Shown here one piece after another: positions 32,565 through 42,754 of a DNA stretch of 64,000 nt; positions within the stretch are counted from its first letter, which is position 1, and each line of letters opens with the position of its first letter. A program made the translations under genes and the position numbers. A model generated the notes under the pieces. The model ran no database searches and was not told where the DNA came from. It saw nothing but the letters and a program-made list of their open reading frames with translations. The DNA is from Streptomyces sp. NBC_01235 (GTDB lineage Bacteria > Actinomycetota > Actinomycetes > Streptomycetales > Streptomycetaceae): assembly GCF_035989285.1 (NCBI RefSeq), contig NZ_CP108513.1, positions 5,828,001-5,892,000 of the forward strand. Reading direction: 5' to 3'.

Positions 32565-33770
32565 TCAGCCGAGGGTGTGGGCGGCCAGTAGGTCGCCGAG
32601 GGCCTCCTCGTGTGCCGCGGCCGGGCCGAGCGACAGTTCCAGGTGCTTGGCCCAGGCGTGGTACCGGTGCAGCGGGTAGTCGACGTCGGCGCCGAAGCCT
32701 CCGTGCAGATGCTGCGCGGTCTGCACGATCCGCCGTACGCCTTCCGAGGCCCAGATCTTGGCCACGGCGACGTCACCGGAGGCCGGCAGTGCGCCAGGTG
32801 CCCCGGAGGCGATCCGCCAGGCGGCCTGCCACAGCGTGACCTCCATCGCGCGTAGGTCGATGTAGCGGTCGGCGGCCTGCACGGCGACGGCCTGGAAGCT
32901 GGCGATCGGGTGCCCGAACTGCTCCCGCTTGCCGGCGTAGTCGCTGGTCATCCCCAGTACGCGCTCGCCCAGACCGAGCGCCAGCGCGCAGGTCCCGGTG
33001 GCCAGCAGGGCGCGCAGCCACTCCCAGGCGCCGTCGGCGGTGATGACGTCCCGGGCGGCGATCCGTGCCGAGTCGAGGCGCAGTTCGCCGAGCCGTTCGC
33101 CGGTGGTGGAGATCTGTTCGGCGAGCACGACTCCTTCGTGTCCGCGGGGGACGATGGCGAGGACGCTCCGGTCGTCCCCGGTACGCGCCGGTACGACGAC
33201 GAAGTCGGCGTCGTACGCCCATGAGACCGCCGTCTGCACCCCGTCCAGCACCCACTCTCCGCCGCCCGGGCCTGTTGCACCGCTCATGCCGGGAGCGCCG
33301 TCCGCGCCGTCCGCGCCGTGTGTGCCGTGTGTGCCGTCCTGCCTTGCGGTGACGGCCAGTTCGGCCGGGTCGTGGCCGGTGCGGCCGTTGGTGGCGACGG
33401 TCAGAACGACTTCGCCCCGTCCGGCCCGGGCGAGGAGGGACGACCTCAACTCCTGGCCGCCGTAGGCCTGTACGGCGGCCAGGGCCGCGCTGTTCTCCAG
33501 CAGTGGTACCCGCGCCAGCACCTTCGCCGACTCACGCAGCACGAGACAGAGCGCGACCGCGTCGAGGCCGGCCCCGCCGGACCCCTCGTCGAGCAGCAGG
33601 CTCAGCAGGTCCGCCGCGGCGAGCCTGGACCACAGTGCGCGGTCGAAGTCGTCGGCCACGGCGCCCCTGGTGAGCGCGGGGCTCGGCACGCTGTCGGGGG
33701 CGACCCCGGCGAACACTCCCCGCGCCGCCTCGGCCGCGGCCTGCTGCTCCTCGGTGAAGGTGAAGTCCAC
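32565..33770 (-). CDS. acyl-CoA dehydrogenase
   Basis: The 401-aa flavoprotein has the acyl-CoA dehydrogenase layout: N-terminal helical domain (MDFTFTEEQQAAAEAARG), mid beta domain, and C-terminal helical domain (GKREQFGHPIASFQAVAVQA, QTAQHLHGGFGADVDYPLHR). It oxidises acyl-CoA to enoyl-CoA and passes electrons to ETF. A Gly/Ala/Asp-rich low-complexity insert (about residues 145-170) interrupts the mid domain. The catalytic base could not be placed by eye. The GTG start has a GGGAGGAC site. A palindrome at 33816-33829 just upstream resembles the KstR operator, so control by a TetR-type lipid or steroid sensor is likely. Confidence 0.88.
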   Translation of the reverse strand: MDFTFTEEQQAAAEAARGVFAGVAPDSVPSPALTRGAVADDFDRALWSRLAAADLLSLLLDEGSGGAGLDAVALCLVLRESAKVLARVPLLENSAALAAVQAYGGQELRSSLLARAGRGEVVLTVATNGRTGHDPAELAVTARQDGTHGTHGADGADGAPGMSGATGPGGGEWVLDGVQTAVSWAYDADFVVVPARTGDDRSVLAIVPRGHEGVVLAEQISTTGERLGELRLDSARIAARDVITADGAWEWLRALLATGTCALALGLGERVLGMTSDYAGKREQFGHPIASFQAVAVQAADRYIDLRAMEVTLWQAAWRIASGAPGALPASGDVAVAKIWASEGVRRIVQTAQHLHGGFGADVDYPLHRYHAWAKHLELSLGPAAAHEEALGDLLAAHTLG

Positions 33771-33815
33771 GGCCTGTCCTCCCGACGGGTCAGCTGATCT
33801 GACGGAGCGTCAAGA

Positions 33816-33829
33816 TAGAACAGGTTCTA
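33816..33829. promoter_or_regulatory. KstR-like TetR operator upstream of the acyl-CoA dehydrogenase
   Basis: TAGAACAGGTTCTA is a perfect 6+6 inverted repeat with a 2-base centre and fits the actinobacterial KstR pattern TnnAACnnGTTnnA. It lies 46 bases before the start codon, where it could block a promoter. Confidence 0.65.
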
Positions 33830-33886
33830 GAAGAAGGGAACGGCCGGTCGCCCACTCACTGCGCACTTCTCATCTTCACTGTGCCC

Positions 33887-34948
33887 TCACCGGTCGAAGT
33901 CCACCTCCACCGCCTCCGTCAGCGGATGCGACTGGCACGCCAGCACGTACCCGGAGTCCGTCTCCTCCGGCTCCAGAGCGAAGTTGCGGTCCATGCGCAC
34001 CTCGCCGGAGACCAGGAAGGCCCGGCACGTTCCGCACACCCCGCCCTTGCAGGCGTAGGGCGCGTCGGGCCGGTTGCGCAGCACCGTCTCCAGGACCGAC
34101 TCCCCGTCCCGCACGGGCCAGCTTCCGCCGCGGCCGTCGAGCCGGGCTGTCACGGTGCTGTGGGCGGGGGCGGCCGCGCGTGCCGGTGGTGCCGTGACGT
34201 CCACGTGGAAGATCTCCTCGTGGATCCGGGACCGCGCGACCCCGATCTCCCGCAGCGCCTGCTCCGCGCCCTGCACGAGCCCGAACGGCCCGCACAGGAA
34301 CCACCCGGCGACGTGCTTCACCGGCAGCAGTGACGGCAGCAGCCCGGTGAGCCGCTCCCGGTCCAGCCGCCCGGAGGGAAGCCCGGCCTGCTGTTCCTCC
34401 CGGGAGAGCACCGTGACCAGGTGCAGCCGCTCGGGGAAGCGGTCCTTGAGGTCGGCGACCTCCTCCAGGAACATCGTGGAGGCAGCCGTCCGGTCGCTGC
34501 GTATGAGGCAGAAGCGGGCCGCGGGCTCGCGGGCCAGCAGCGTCGCGGCGATCGACAGCACCGGGGTGATGCCGCTGCCGCCGACGATCGCCGCGTACAG
34601 GCCGGGCGCGGGGTCGAGGGTGAACCGGCCCGCCGGAGTCATCACCTCCAGCTCGTCGCCGACGTTGATCTCCTTCAGCGCGTACGTCGAGAAGGCCCCG
34701 CCCTCGACCAGCCGGACGCCCACCCGCAGCGTGCGGGGTCCCTCGCCGTCCGGGGCGGGTGCGGGCGAGCAGATCGAGTACGTCCGACGGATCTCGGCCC
34801 CGTCGGTCACGCGGCGCAGGGCGAGGTGCTGTCCGGGGGCGTGTCGGTACTCCTCTCTCAGCTCGTCGGGGACCGTGAGGGTGAGGGCGACGGAGTCGTC
34901 CGTGAGGCGGTCCACCGCGGCCACCTGGAGCGGGTGGAAGCGGGCCAT
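33887..34948 (-). CDS. paaE: phenylacetyl-CoA 1,2-epoxidase reductase subunit
   Basis: The 353-aa reductase has an FAD-binding RRTYSICSP motif, an NAD-binding segment (AAIVGGSGITPVLSI) and a C-terminal plant-type [2Fe-2S] domain with CKGGVCGTC plus a fourth Cys in VLACQSHP. It passes electrons from NAD(P)H to the di-iron PaaA subunit. ATG 34946-34948 is preferred over a GTG three bases upstream because the AAGGAG site is then 5 bases away; this ATG overlaps the paaD stop (TGATG). Last gene of paaABCDE. Confidence 0.95.
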   Translation of the reverse strand: MARFHPLQVAAVDRLTDDSVALTLTVPDELREEYRHAPGQHLALRRVTDGAEIRRTYSICSPAPAPDGEGPRTLRVGVRLVEGGAFSTYALKEINVGDELEVMTPAGRFTLDPAPGLYAAIVGGSGITPVLSIAATLLAREPAARFCLIRSDRTAASTMFLEEVADLKDRFPERLHLVTVLSREEQQAGLPSGRLDRERLTGLLPSLLPVKHVAGWFLCGPFGLVQGAEQALREIGVARSRIHEEIFHVDVTAPPARAAAPAHSTVTARLDGRGGSWPVRDGESVLETVLRNRPDAPYACKGGVCGTCRAFLVSGEVRMDRNFALEPEETDSGYVLACQSHPLTEAVEVDFDR

Positions 34949-35511
34949 CACAACTCCTTGAAGTGGTCGAAGGGTTCACGGCAGGAGAGGCAGCGCCGCA
35001 GTGCCTTGCAGGCGGTGGAGGAGAAGCGGCTGAGCAGCTCGGTGTCGGCGGATCCGCAGTGCGGACAGCGGACCGGCTCGTCCGGCTCGTCAGGACCTTC
35101 GAGCAGGTTGTGCGGTTCGCTGCGGACGGTGTGTGTGGGGCCCAGCGTCAAGGGCACCGGGCCCGGCGCGGACCGGGTGGCGCGCGGCGGCGCGATGCCG
35201 AACTCCCTCAGTTTGCGGCGCCCTTCGGCGGAGATGTCATCGGTCGACCAGGCGGGCGTGAGCACGGTGCGTACGGTGACTTCCCGTACCCCGTGCTCGT
35301 GCAGTGCCTGTTCGATGTCCGCGGACATCGCCTCCACGGCCGGGCAGCCGGTGTAGGTGGGGGTCAGCTCGACCTCGACGGCGTCGGTGTCGCGGATGTG
35401 CACCGCGCGCAGCACGCCGAGTTCCTGAAGGGTGAGCACGGGCAGTTCGGGGTCGGGCACCGCGCCGGCGACCGCGAGGAGTTCCGCCTCCAGCGGGGTG
35501 AGCGTCACCAT
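34948..35511 (-). CDS. paaD: phenylacetate epoxidase assembly protein (PaaD, DUF59/zinc ribbon)
   Basis: The 187-aa protein combines an N-terminal MIP18/DUF59 domain (DPELPVLTLQELGVL, and TYTGCPA with the conserved Cys) and a C-terminal zinc ribbon (CPHCGS, and CLSCREPFDHF). PaaD is thought to help mature the metal centre of the PaaABCE epoxidase. ATG 35509-35511 overlaps the paaC stop region. The middle linker (about 110-140) is Pro-rich. Confidence 0.93.
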   Translation of the reverse strand: MVTLTPLEAELLAVAGAVPDPELPVLTLQELGVLRAVHIRDTDAVEVELTPTYTGCPAVEAMSADIEQALHEHGVREVTVRTVLTPAWSTDDISAEGRRKLREFGIAPPRATRSAPGPVPLTLGPTHTVRSEPHNLLEGPDEPDEPVRCPHCGSADTELLSRFSSTACKALRRCLSCREPFDHFKEL

Positions 35512-36227
35512 GACGCCCCCGGGTGGCTGCGGTGCAGGTGCTGCATCTCGGCGAGCATCCGGCCGAAGGGTTCGGTGTGCAGGCCCTCGCGGCCCGCGCC
35601 GGCGCTCCAGGCTCCGGTGCGCGATCCCTCGGGCACCGCGAGGCCGGCCCGGCCCAGCACGTTCTTCACCGACTCCAGCCAGACCGAGTCCAGGTCCGCC
35701 CCGTCGAGGTCGAGGCCGTCCACCGGGCGGAACATCTCTCCGGTGAACCGCCACAGTGCGGTGCAGGCGCGCTGCATCCGCTCGTGGCTGACGTCGGTGC
35801 CGTCACCGAGCCGCAGTGTCCACTGCTCGGCGTGGTCGCGGTGGTAGGCGACCTCCTTGACGGCCTTCGCCGCGAGCCCCGCGAACGGGCCCTGGCCGGC
35901 TGCCAGCCGTGCGTACAGCAGGTGCTGGTAGGTGGAGAAGTACAGCTGGCGGGCGATGGTGTGGGCGAAGTCGCCGTTGGGTTGTTCTACCAACTGGATG
36001 TTGCGGAAGGCGCGTTCCTCGCGCAGGTACGCCAGTTCGTCCTCGTCGCCGGCCATCGACAGCAGGATCCGGGCCTGGCCCAGCAGGTCGAGCGCGATGT
36101 TGGCGAGGGCGACCTCCTCCTCCAGTACGGGCGCGTGACCCATCCACTCCCCCAGGCGGTGGGAGAGCACCAGGGCGTCGTCGCCGAGGGCGAGAGCGGC
36201 GGTGTTGGTGTGCGTGGTCGTGGTCAC
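35505..36227 (-). CDS. paaC: phenylacetyl-CoA epoxidase structural subunit PaaC
   Basis: This 240-aa helical ferritin-like protein contains LVLSHRLGEWMGHAPVLEEE, LDLLGQAR and KAVKEVAYHRDHAEQW, typical of PaaC, the non-catalytic partner that forms the alpha-beta core with PaaA. The GTG at 36225-36227 overlaps the paaB stop (GTGA), and the 3' end overlaps paaD by 7 bases, so the operon is translationally coupled. Confidence 0.95.
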   Translation of the reverse strand: MTTTTHTNTAALALGDDALVLSHRLGEWMGHAPVLEEEVALANIALDLLGQARILLSMAGDEDELAYLREERAFRNIQLVEQPNGDFAHTIARQLYFSTYQHLLYARLAAGQGPFAGLAAKAVKEVAYHRDHAEQWTLRLGDGTDVSHERMQRACTALWRFTGEMFRPVDGLDLDGADLDSVWLESVKNVLGRAGLAVPEGSRTGAWSAGAGREGLHTEPFGRMLAEMQHLHRSHPGASW

Positions 36228-36507
36228 AGGTGCTTCACCCCCTCCGGGATCTCGTAGAACGTCGGGTGCCGGTACGGCTTGTCGGCGGCCGGTTCGAAGA
36301 ACGGGTCCTTCTCGTCGGGCGAGGAAGCCGTGACCGACGAGGACGGCACGACCCAGATCGAGACGCCCTCGCCGCGCCGGGTGTACAGGTCGCGGGCATT
36401 GCGCAGGGCGAACTCGGCGTCCGGCGCGTGCAGGCTGCCGGCGTGGGTGTGGGAGAGGCCGCGCCGGGAGCGCACGAAGACCTCCCACAGGGGCCAGTCG
36501 GTGTTCG

Positions 36508-36511
<4 letters not shown>
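36224..36511 (-). CDS. paaB: phenylacetyl-CoA epoxidase subunit PaaB
   Basis: The 95-aa protein matches PaaB, with [20 protein letters not shown] and [20 protein letters not shown]. It is a small bridging subunit required for the epoxidase complex. The ATG at 36509-36511 overlaps the paaA stop by 4 bases. Confidence 0.95.
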
Positions 36512-37527
<1,016 letters not shown>

Positions 37528-37593
37528 GCGGTCCCCCTTGACCTTGGGCCTGGGGCGGTGCCCCGGCGTCGGCTCTGCCCGAGCCTTCTCCCG

Positions 37594-37607
37594 ACCGATC
37601 GTTCGGT
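37594..37607. promoter_or_regulatory. TetR-type operator copy 1 (paaA promoter)
   Basis: ACCGATCGTTCGGT is an imperfect 14-bp palindrome. Its reverse complement ACCGAACGATCGGT is identical to the site between paaN and paaH (42685-42698). It lies in the divergent region between paaA and the DUF5819-like gene and is probably bound by the TetR protein encoded at 44266-44856. Confidence 0.8.
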
Positions 37608-37810
37608 CCGTGCGATTCCATGGTGGGACGGCCGTCGTAAGGTGTCAACCGCTGTGGATAACCTGCGGGCGTCCCCTGTGGACAACCCGCCCCGCCCCGG
37701 CCCGGCCCGGGTGCCGCGGGGGGAGGGCTGCGCCGAACGGGTGAGGCTGAGTACCGTTCGCGATTGCGCGACGCAGCGCGAAGACGACCGGGATCGGGGA
37801 ACGGGGCGGA

Positions 37811-38923
37811 ATGGACGCGTACGACGGAGGCTCTGGCGCTCCGCAGGGGCCCAACACGTCAGGGGAGGCGGGGGCGGAGACCGAGAGGGAGACGCCACCG
37901 GTGGAGGGCGCGGTTCCGGGCCCCCGAGCCGAGCTCCCCAGCCCTGAACCCGGCCGTCGAGCCGAGGTCAGCGGTGCTGGCCCGCGAGCCGAGCTCCCCA
38001 GCCCTGAACCCGGCCCCGGAGCCGAGGCCAGCAACGCTGGCCCCCGAGCCGAGCCCGCCAGACCTGTAAATCCCGGCACTCCGGCCGAGCTCGGAGGTCC
38101 CGGAGGTCCCGGAGGTCCCGGAAGTCCCGGCGGTTCCGGAGGTTCCGGAGGTCCCGGCGGTTTTGAACGTGGCCTGGTGGCCGAGCCCGTCGGCCCGGTC
38201 GCGTGGCCGGCCGCCGGCCGCGCCCCCGGCCTCACCGCCGCCCTCCCCGCCACCGCGCCCCGTCACCCCGGGCCCCGGACCGGTGTGGCCGCTCTCTCCC
38301 CGCGCTACCAGATCGGCGCCGCGCTGGCGCTCGCCGTCGTCGCGGTCGCCGTCTGTGTGCACGTGGGGATGGTGTTCCTGCACGTCGCGCCGTCGAACAC
38401 GGTCACCGAGGCGCACGGCAAGGCGATCGACGAGTGGATCTACCCGGAGTTCGAGCAGAACTGGAAGCTGTTCGCGCCGAACCCGTTGCAGCAGAACATC
38501 GCCGTCCAGGTCCGCGCCCAGGTCCGCACCTCGGACGGCGGGTCGAGGACCACCGGCTGGTACGACCTGTCCGCGCAGGACGGCCGGGCCATCGACGGCA
38601 ACCTGTTGCCGAGCCACACCCAGCAGAACGAGCTGCGCCGCGCCTGGGACTTCTTCACCGCCACGCACAGCAACGACAACCGCTCGGTAGGCATACGCGG
38701 CGCCCTCTCCGAGACGTATCTGCGCCGGATCGTGGTGCTGCGTCTGGAGCGTGGCGGCGCGGCCGGTGACGGCGGTGTCGTCGAGCGGGTCCAGGTCCGC
38801 TCGCAGACCACCAACGTGACCCCGCCGAAGTGGAGCGACGAGAAGGTGTCGATGAGCCCGGTCTATCGCGAGCTGCCCTGGTGGGCGGTGCCGGACGGCG
38901 AGATCGAGGGAGGCACGAGGTGA
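37811..38923 (+). CDS. membrane-anchored DUF5819-like protein with low-complexity N-terminus
   Basis: The 370-aa protein has about 160 residues of Pro/Gly/Ala/Glu-rich low-complexity sequence, including repeated AELPSPEPG units and collagen-like GGPGGPGGPG. One TM helix (about 175-197, ALALAVVAVAVCVHVGMVFL) and an extracytoplasmic domain with WKLFAPNPLQQNIAVQVRAQ, typical of DUF5819, follow. Function unknown. The 3' end overlaps the HTTM gene by 4 bases, and the pair resembles systems where a DUF5819 partner accompanies an HTTM protein. Confidence 0.7.
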   Translation: MDAYDGGSGAPQGPNTSGEAGAETERETPPVEGAVPGPRAELPSPEPGRRAEVSGAGPRAELPSPEPGPGAEASNAGPRAEPARPVNPGTPAELGGPGGPGGPGSPGGSGGSGGPGGFERGLVAEPVGPVAWPAAGRAPGLTAALPATAPRHPGPRTGVAALSPRYQIGAALALAVVAVAVCVHVGMVFLHVAPSNTVTEAHGKAIDEWIYPEFEQNWKLFAPNPLQQNIAVQVRAQVRTSDGGSRTTGWYDLSAQDGRAIDGNLLPSHTQQNELRRAWDFFTATHSNDNRSVGIRGALSETYLRRIVVLRLERGGAAGDGGVVERVQVRSQTTNVTPPKWSDEKVSMSPVYRELPWWAVPDGEIEGGTR

Positions 38924-40131
38924 ACCGGTTCTCCCTGTCGGTGTCCACCGCCATCGCCCGCGTCACCGAGTCGGCGCTCGGGCCGTACCAGAGCGCCGTG
39001 GTCCGGATCGGCTTCAGCGCCACGTGGCTGCTGTTCCTGCTGCGCGAGTTCCCCCACCGCCAGGAGCTCTACGGCCCCGACGGGCCCTGGGACTGGGAGC
39101 TGGCCCGGCAGCTGATCGACACCAACGGCGCGTTCACGGCCCTGATGTGGTCGGACGGCCGGGGCTGGTTCGAGGCCGTGTACGCGCTCGCGCTGCTCTC
39201 CGGCGCACTGCTGCTGCTGGGCTGGCGCACCCGCGCGATGTCGGTGCTGTTCATGGTGGGCGTGCTCTCCCTGCAGAACCGCAGCGTCTTCATGGGAGAC
39301 GGCGGCGACAACGTCCTGCACCTGATGTCGATCTACCTCGTGTTCATGCGGTGCGGTCGGGTGTGGTCGCTGGACGCGCGGCGGGCGCGGCGCGAGCACG
39401 AGGCACGCGCGCGTGGGGCGCGGGTCACCGACCGGGTCGGTCCCGTCCTGTGGGCCGCCTCGGGGTTCGTGCTGGTCACGGTGACCGTGGCAGACCGGTT
39501 CCACAGCGAGTGGGGCATTCCGGCGCTGCTGTGGGCGGCGTGGGCCGTGCAGGGCCTGTGGTGGGCTGTCGGTCGCCTCAGGAAGTCGGCGGAGCCCCGG
39601 ATCCTGCTCGACGTGATCGGCAACATCCTGCACAACGGCGCCCTGGTCGTGATCATGGCCGAGGCCTGTCTGATCTACGCGACGGCCGGCTGGTACAAGA
39701 TCCAGGGCTCGCGCTGGCAGGACGGCACCGCCGTGTACTACCCCCTGCATCTGGACTACTTCTCGCCCTGGCCCGCGCTCGCTGACCTGCTGGCCGGCAG
39801 CGGCACGATGGTCATGCTCGTGACCTACGGGACCGTCATCGTGCAGGTCGCCTTTCCGTTCACCCTCTTCAACCGGCGGCTGAAGAACGTCCTGCTGGCC
39901 CTGATGATGACCGAGCACGCGGTGATCGCCGTGGTGCTCGGGCTGCCGTTCTTCTCGCTGGCGATGATCGCGACGGACGCCGTCTTCCTGCCGACGCCGT
40001 TCCTGCGCCGGCTGGGCGGCTGGGCGGCACGCGCGCGTGGACGGCTGTTCTCCGACGGCGGGCGTACGGCGGCGCCGGAGCCGCGGGCCGAGGAGAACCC
40101 CGAGCACACCCGCGTAGGGTTCACGGCATGA
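38920..40131 (+). CDS. HTTM-domain membrane protein (vitamin K-dependent gamma-carboxylase-like)
   Basis: The 403-aa polytopic protein has repeated hydrophobic helices and HTTM-family landmarks: VVRIGFSATWLLFLLREF, FMGDGGDNVLHLMSIYLVF, TAGWYKIQGSRWQDGTAVYY and FPFTLFNRRLKNVLLALMM. HTTM proteins are related to the membrane part of vitamin K-dependent carboxylase; their bacterial reactions are mostly unknown. The GTG at 38920 overlaps the stop of the upstream gene, and its own stop overlaps the rRNA methyltransferase ATG. Confidence 0.85.
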   Translation: MNRFSLSVSTAIARVTESALGPYQSAVVRIGFSATWLLFLLREFPHRQELYGPDGPWDWELARQLIDTNGAFTALMWSDGRGWFEAVYALALLSGALLLLGWRTRAMSVLFMVGVLSLQNRSVFMGDGGDNVLHLMSIYLVFMRCGRVWSLDARRARREHEARARGARVTDRVGPVLWAASGFVLVTVTVADRFHSEWGIPALLWAAWAVQGLWWAVGRLRKSAEPRILLDVIGNILHNGALVVIMAEACLIYATAGWYKIQGSRWQDGTAVYYPLHLDYFSPWPALADLLAGSGTMVMLVTYGTVIVQVAFPFTLFNRRLKNVLLALMMTEHAVIAVVLGLPFFSLAMIATDAVFLPTPFLRRLGGWAARARGRLFSDGGRTAAPEPRAEENPEHTRVGFTA

Positions 40132-40904
40132 CCGACCCCGTGACCACCGGCCGCGACCCGCTCGGCCGGTGGCACCGGCTCGCCGACGCCTGCGTCCTGC
40201 TCGACGGCTTCCACGCCCTCAAGCACGCCGTGCGCTTCGGGGCCGAGGTTCCGGTCGCGGTCACCGTCGACCGGCGGGCGACGCTCGCCCTCGCCGACGA
40301 GCTCGCCCCCGACGTGCGCGAGGCGCTGGAGGCGCTCCTGACGGAGGTCCCGCAGTCGACGTACGCGGCCCTGGTGCCGCGCCCGCATCCCACCGCGGTC
40401 GCGGCGCTCGCCGTACGGCCCTCCCGCGAGGCCAACCTGGAGCGGCTGGGGCACGCGCCCCGCAGCACCCCGGTCGTGGTCCTCGACAACCCGCGCAACC
40501 TGGGCAACGCGGGGGCCGTGATCCGGCTGGCCGCCGGTTTCGGGGCGACCGGGGTGGTCACCACCGGCACGCTCGACCCCTGGCACCCGACCGTCGTGCG
40601 CGGCGGGGCGGGGCTGCACTTCGCGACCGCCGTGGAGCGGCTGACCGTCGACGAGCTGCCGGCCGGTCCGGTGTTCGCGCTGGACCCGGAGGGTGACGAC
40701 ATCCGGGGCGTCAAGCTTCCGGACGACGCCCTCCTCGCCTTCGGCTCCGAGCGCAGCGGGCTCTCCGCCGAACTGCGCGCGCGTGCCGGCCATCTCCTCG
40801 CCCTGCCGATGCGCCCCCAGGTCTCCAGCTACAACCTCGCGACCAGTGTGGCCATGACGCTGTACCACTGGAGCGCCACCGGGGGCGCCCCGCACGTCCC
40901 TTAG
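40128..40904 (+). CDS. SpoU/TrmH-family RNA 2'-O-ribose methyltransferase
   Basis: The 258-aa protein has the three SPOUT knot motifs: DNPRNLGNAGAVIRLAAGFG, LLAFGSERSGLSAELRARA and LPMRPQVSSYNLATSVAMTLY. These place it in the TrmH/SpoU family of SAM-dependent 2'-O-methyltransferases acting on rRNA or tRNA. The short N-terminal substrate domain (about 1-110) does not identify the target. The stop overlaps the convergent paaN stop by 4 bases. Confidence 0.93.
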   Translation: MTDPVTTGRDPLGRWHRLADACVLLDGFHALKHAVRFGAEVPVAVTVDRRATLALADELAPDVREALEALLTEVPQSTYAALVPRPHPTAVAALAVRPSREANLERLGHAPRSTPVVVLDNPRNLGNAGAVIRLAAGFGATGVVTTGTLDPWHPTVVRGGAGLHFATAVERLTVDELPAGPVFALDPEGDDIRGVKLPDDALLAFGSERSGLSAELRARAGHLLALPMRPQVSSYNLATSVAMTLYHWSATGGAPHVP

Positions 40905-42595
40905 GCGTCCCTGCGGACCTCCACCACCCGGAAGCGGTTCGCGACGAACGCCCCGTCGGTGAGGGCCGCGTTGGCCGCCGGGTTGCCGCCCGAGCCGTGG
41001 AAGTCGGAGAACGCGGCGGTCTGGTTGACGTAGACGCCGCCGGTGAGGTTGAGGGACAGCTGGGCGGACTCCTCCAGGCAGACCTCCTGGATCGCCTCCT
41101 CGACCTCCTCGTCGGTGGTGTAGGCGCCGACCGTCATCGCACCCTTCTCGCGCACCGTGCGCCGCAGCAGCGCGACCGCGTCGGCCGCCGAGTCGACCGC
41201 GACGGCGAAGGAGACCGGGCCGAAGCACTCGTTCATGTAGGCGGCCTCGTCGTCGGGCTTGGCCCCGTCCAGCTTGACGATCACCGGGGTGCGGACGACC
41301 GCGTCCGGGAACTCCGGGTTGCTCACCTCGCGGGAGGCGAGGGCGACCTCGCCGAGGCCCGCCGCGGCCTCCAGGCGGGCCTTGACGTCCGGGTTGACGA
41401 TCGCGCCGAGCAGGCCGTTCGCGCGCGCGTCGTCGCCGAGGAGGCCGTCGACCGCGCGGGCGAGGTCGGCGACGACCTCGTCGAAGGTCTTGGGACCCTC
41501 GTCGGTGCGGATGCCCTCGCGGGGGATCAGCAGGTTCTGCGGGGTGGTGCACATCTGACCGCTGTACAGGGACAGTGAGAACGCCAGGTTGGCGAGCATG
41601 CCCTTGTAGTTGGCGGTGGACTCCACGACCACCGTGTTCACGCCGGCCTTCTCGGTGTAGACCTGCGCCTGGCGGGCGTTGGCCTCCAGCCAGTCGCCGA
41701 AGGCCGTCGAGCCGGTGTAGTCGACGATCCTGATCTCGGGGCGGGTGGCCAGGGTCTTGGCGATGCCCTCGCCGGGGCGCTCGGCGGCCAGCGCGACCAG
41801 GTTCGGGTCGAAGCCGGCCGCGGCGAGCACCTCGCGCGCGACGCCCACGGTCAGCGCGAGCGGCAGCACCGCGCGCGGGTGGGGCTTGACCAGGACCGCG
41901 TTGCCGGTGGCCAGGGAGGCGAACAGGCCCGGGTAGCCGTTCCACGTGGGGAAGGTGTTGCAGCCGATGAGCAGGGCGGTGCCGCGCGGGACGGCTGTGA
42001 AACTCTTGGTCATCGTCAGCGGGTCGCGCTTGCCCTGCGGCTTGGTCCACTCCGCCGTGCCCGGTGTGCGGACCTGCTCGGCGTACGCGTAGGCCACCGC
42101 CTCCAGGCCGCGGTCCTGCGCGTGCGGGCCGCCCGCCTGGAACGCCATCATGAAGGCCTGGCCGGACGTGTGCATGACCGCGTGCGTGAACTCGTGTGTG
42201 CGGTCGCTGATCCGCTTGAGGATCTCCAGACAGACCACGGCGCGCAGCTCCGGGCCCGCGTCCCGCCAGGCGCGCTGCCCGGCCCGCATGGCGGGCAGCA
42301 GCGTGTCCGCGTCCGCGTGCGGGTACGTCACGCCCAGCTCGATGCCGTACGGCGAGATCTCGCCGCCCACCCAGTCGTCGGTGCCGGGCTGGCCGAGGTC
42401 GAGGCGGGTGTTCAGCACGGCGTCGAAAGCGGCCTTGCCCGCTGCCGCGTCCAGGCTTCCGTTCTCCCCGTAGGCCTTGGGGTGTTCCGGGTGCGGGGAC
42501 CAGTACGCGCGTGTGCGGATCGCTTCCAGGGCCTGGTCGAGAGTGGGCCGGTGCTGGGCGATCAGCTCGTGCGCGGTCAGTTCGGCGGTGGCCAT
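40901..42595 (-). CDS. paaN: phenylacetate degradation aldehyde dehydrogenase PaaN
   Basis: The 564-aa ALDH-superfamily protein has LIGCNTFPTWNGYPGLFASL, the catalytic Cys in SGQMCTTPQN and a base Glu in the TEKAGVNTVVVES region. It matches the actinobacterial single-domain PaaN type and lacks the MaoC hydratase domain of E. coli PaaZ (681 aa). It probably oxidises the ring-opened semialdehyde in phenylacetyl-CoA catabolism. Transcribed divergently from paaH, with the shared operator at 42685-42698 between them. Confidence 0.92.
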   Translation of the reverse strand: MATAELTAHELIAQHRPTLDQALEAIRTRAYWSPHPEHPKAYGENGSLDAAAGKAAFDAVLNTRLDLGQPGTDDWVGGEISPYGIELGVTYPHADADTLLPAMRAGQRAWRDAGPELRAVVCLEILKRISDRTHEFTHAVMHTSGQAFMMAFQAGGPHAQDRGLEAVAYAYAEQVRTPGTAEWTKPQGKRDPLTMTKSFTAVPRGTALLIGCNTFPTWNGYPGLFASLATGNAVLVKPHPRAVLPLALTVGVAREVLAAAGFDPNLVALAAERPGEGIAKTLATRPEIRIVDYTGSTAFGDWLEANARQAQVYTEKAGVNTVVVESTANYKGMLANLAFSLSLYSGQMCTTPQNLLIPREGIRTDEGPKTFDEVVADLARAVDGLLGDDARANGLLGAIVNPDVKARLEAAAGLGEVALASREVSNPEFPDAVVRTPVIVKLDGAKPDDEAAYMNECFGPVSFAVAVDSAADAVALLRRTVREKGAMTVGAYTTDEEVEEAIQEVCLEESAQLSLNLTGGVYVNQTAAFSDFHGSGGNPAANAALTDGAFVANRFRVVEVRRDA

Positions 42596-42684
42596 GCGGG
42601 ACCAACTCCTCGTCGTGAGAACTCTTCTTCGAGCCCATGACCTGGCGGGAACCTGGGCAGGAACGGCCAGTCAGGGTTAGAGTA

Positions 42685-42698
42685 ACCGAACGATCGGT
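42685..42698. promoter_or_regulatory. TetR-type operator copy 2 (paaN/paaH divergent promoter)
   Basis: ACCGAACGATCGGT is an imperfect 14-bp palindrome, identical in reverse complement to the paaA site. It sits 90 bases before the paaN start and 57 before the paaH start, so one bound repressor could control both directions. Confidence 0.85.
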
Positions 42699-42754
42699 CG
42701 GGACAAGGGGGCCTGCCGCATCTGTGGAAAACCCCGTGCGGGAGGATCGCGCAC

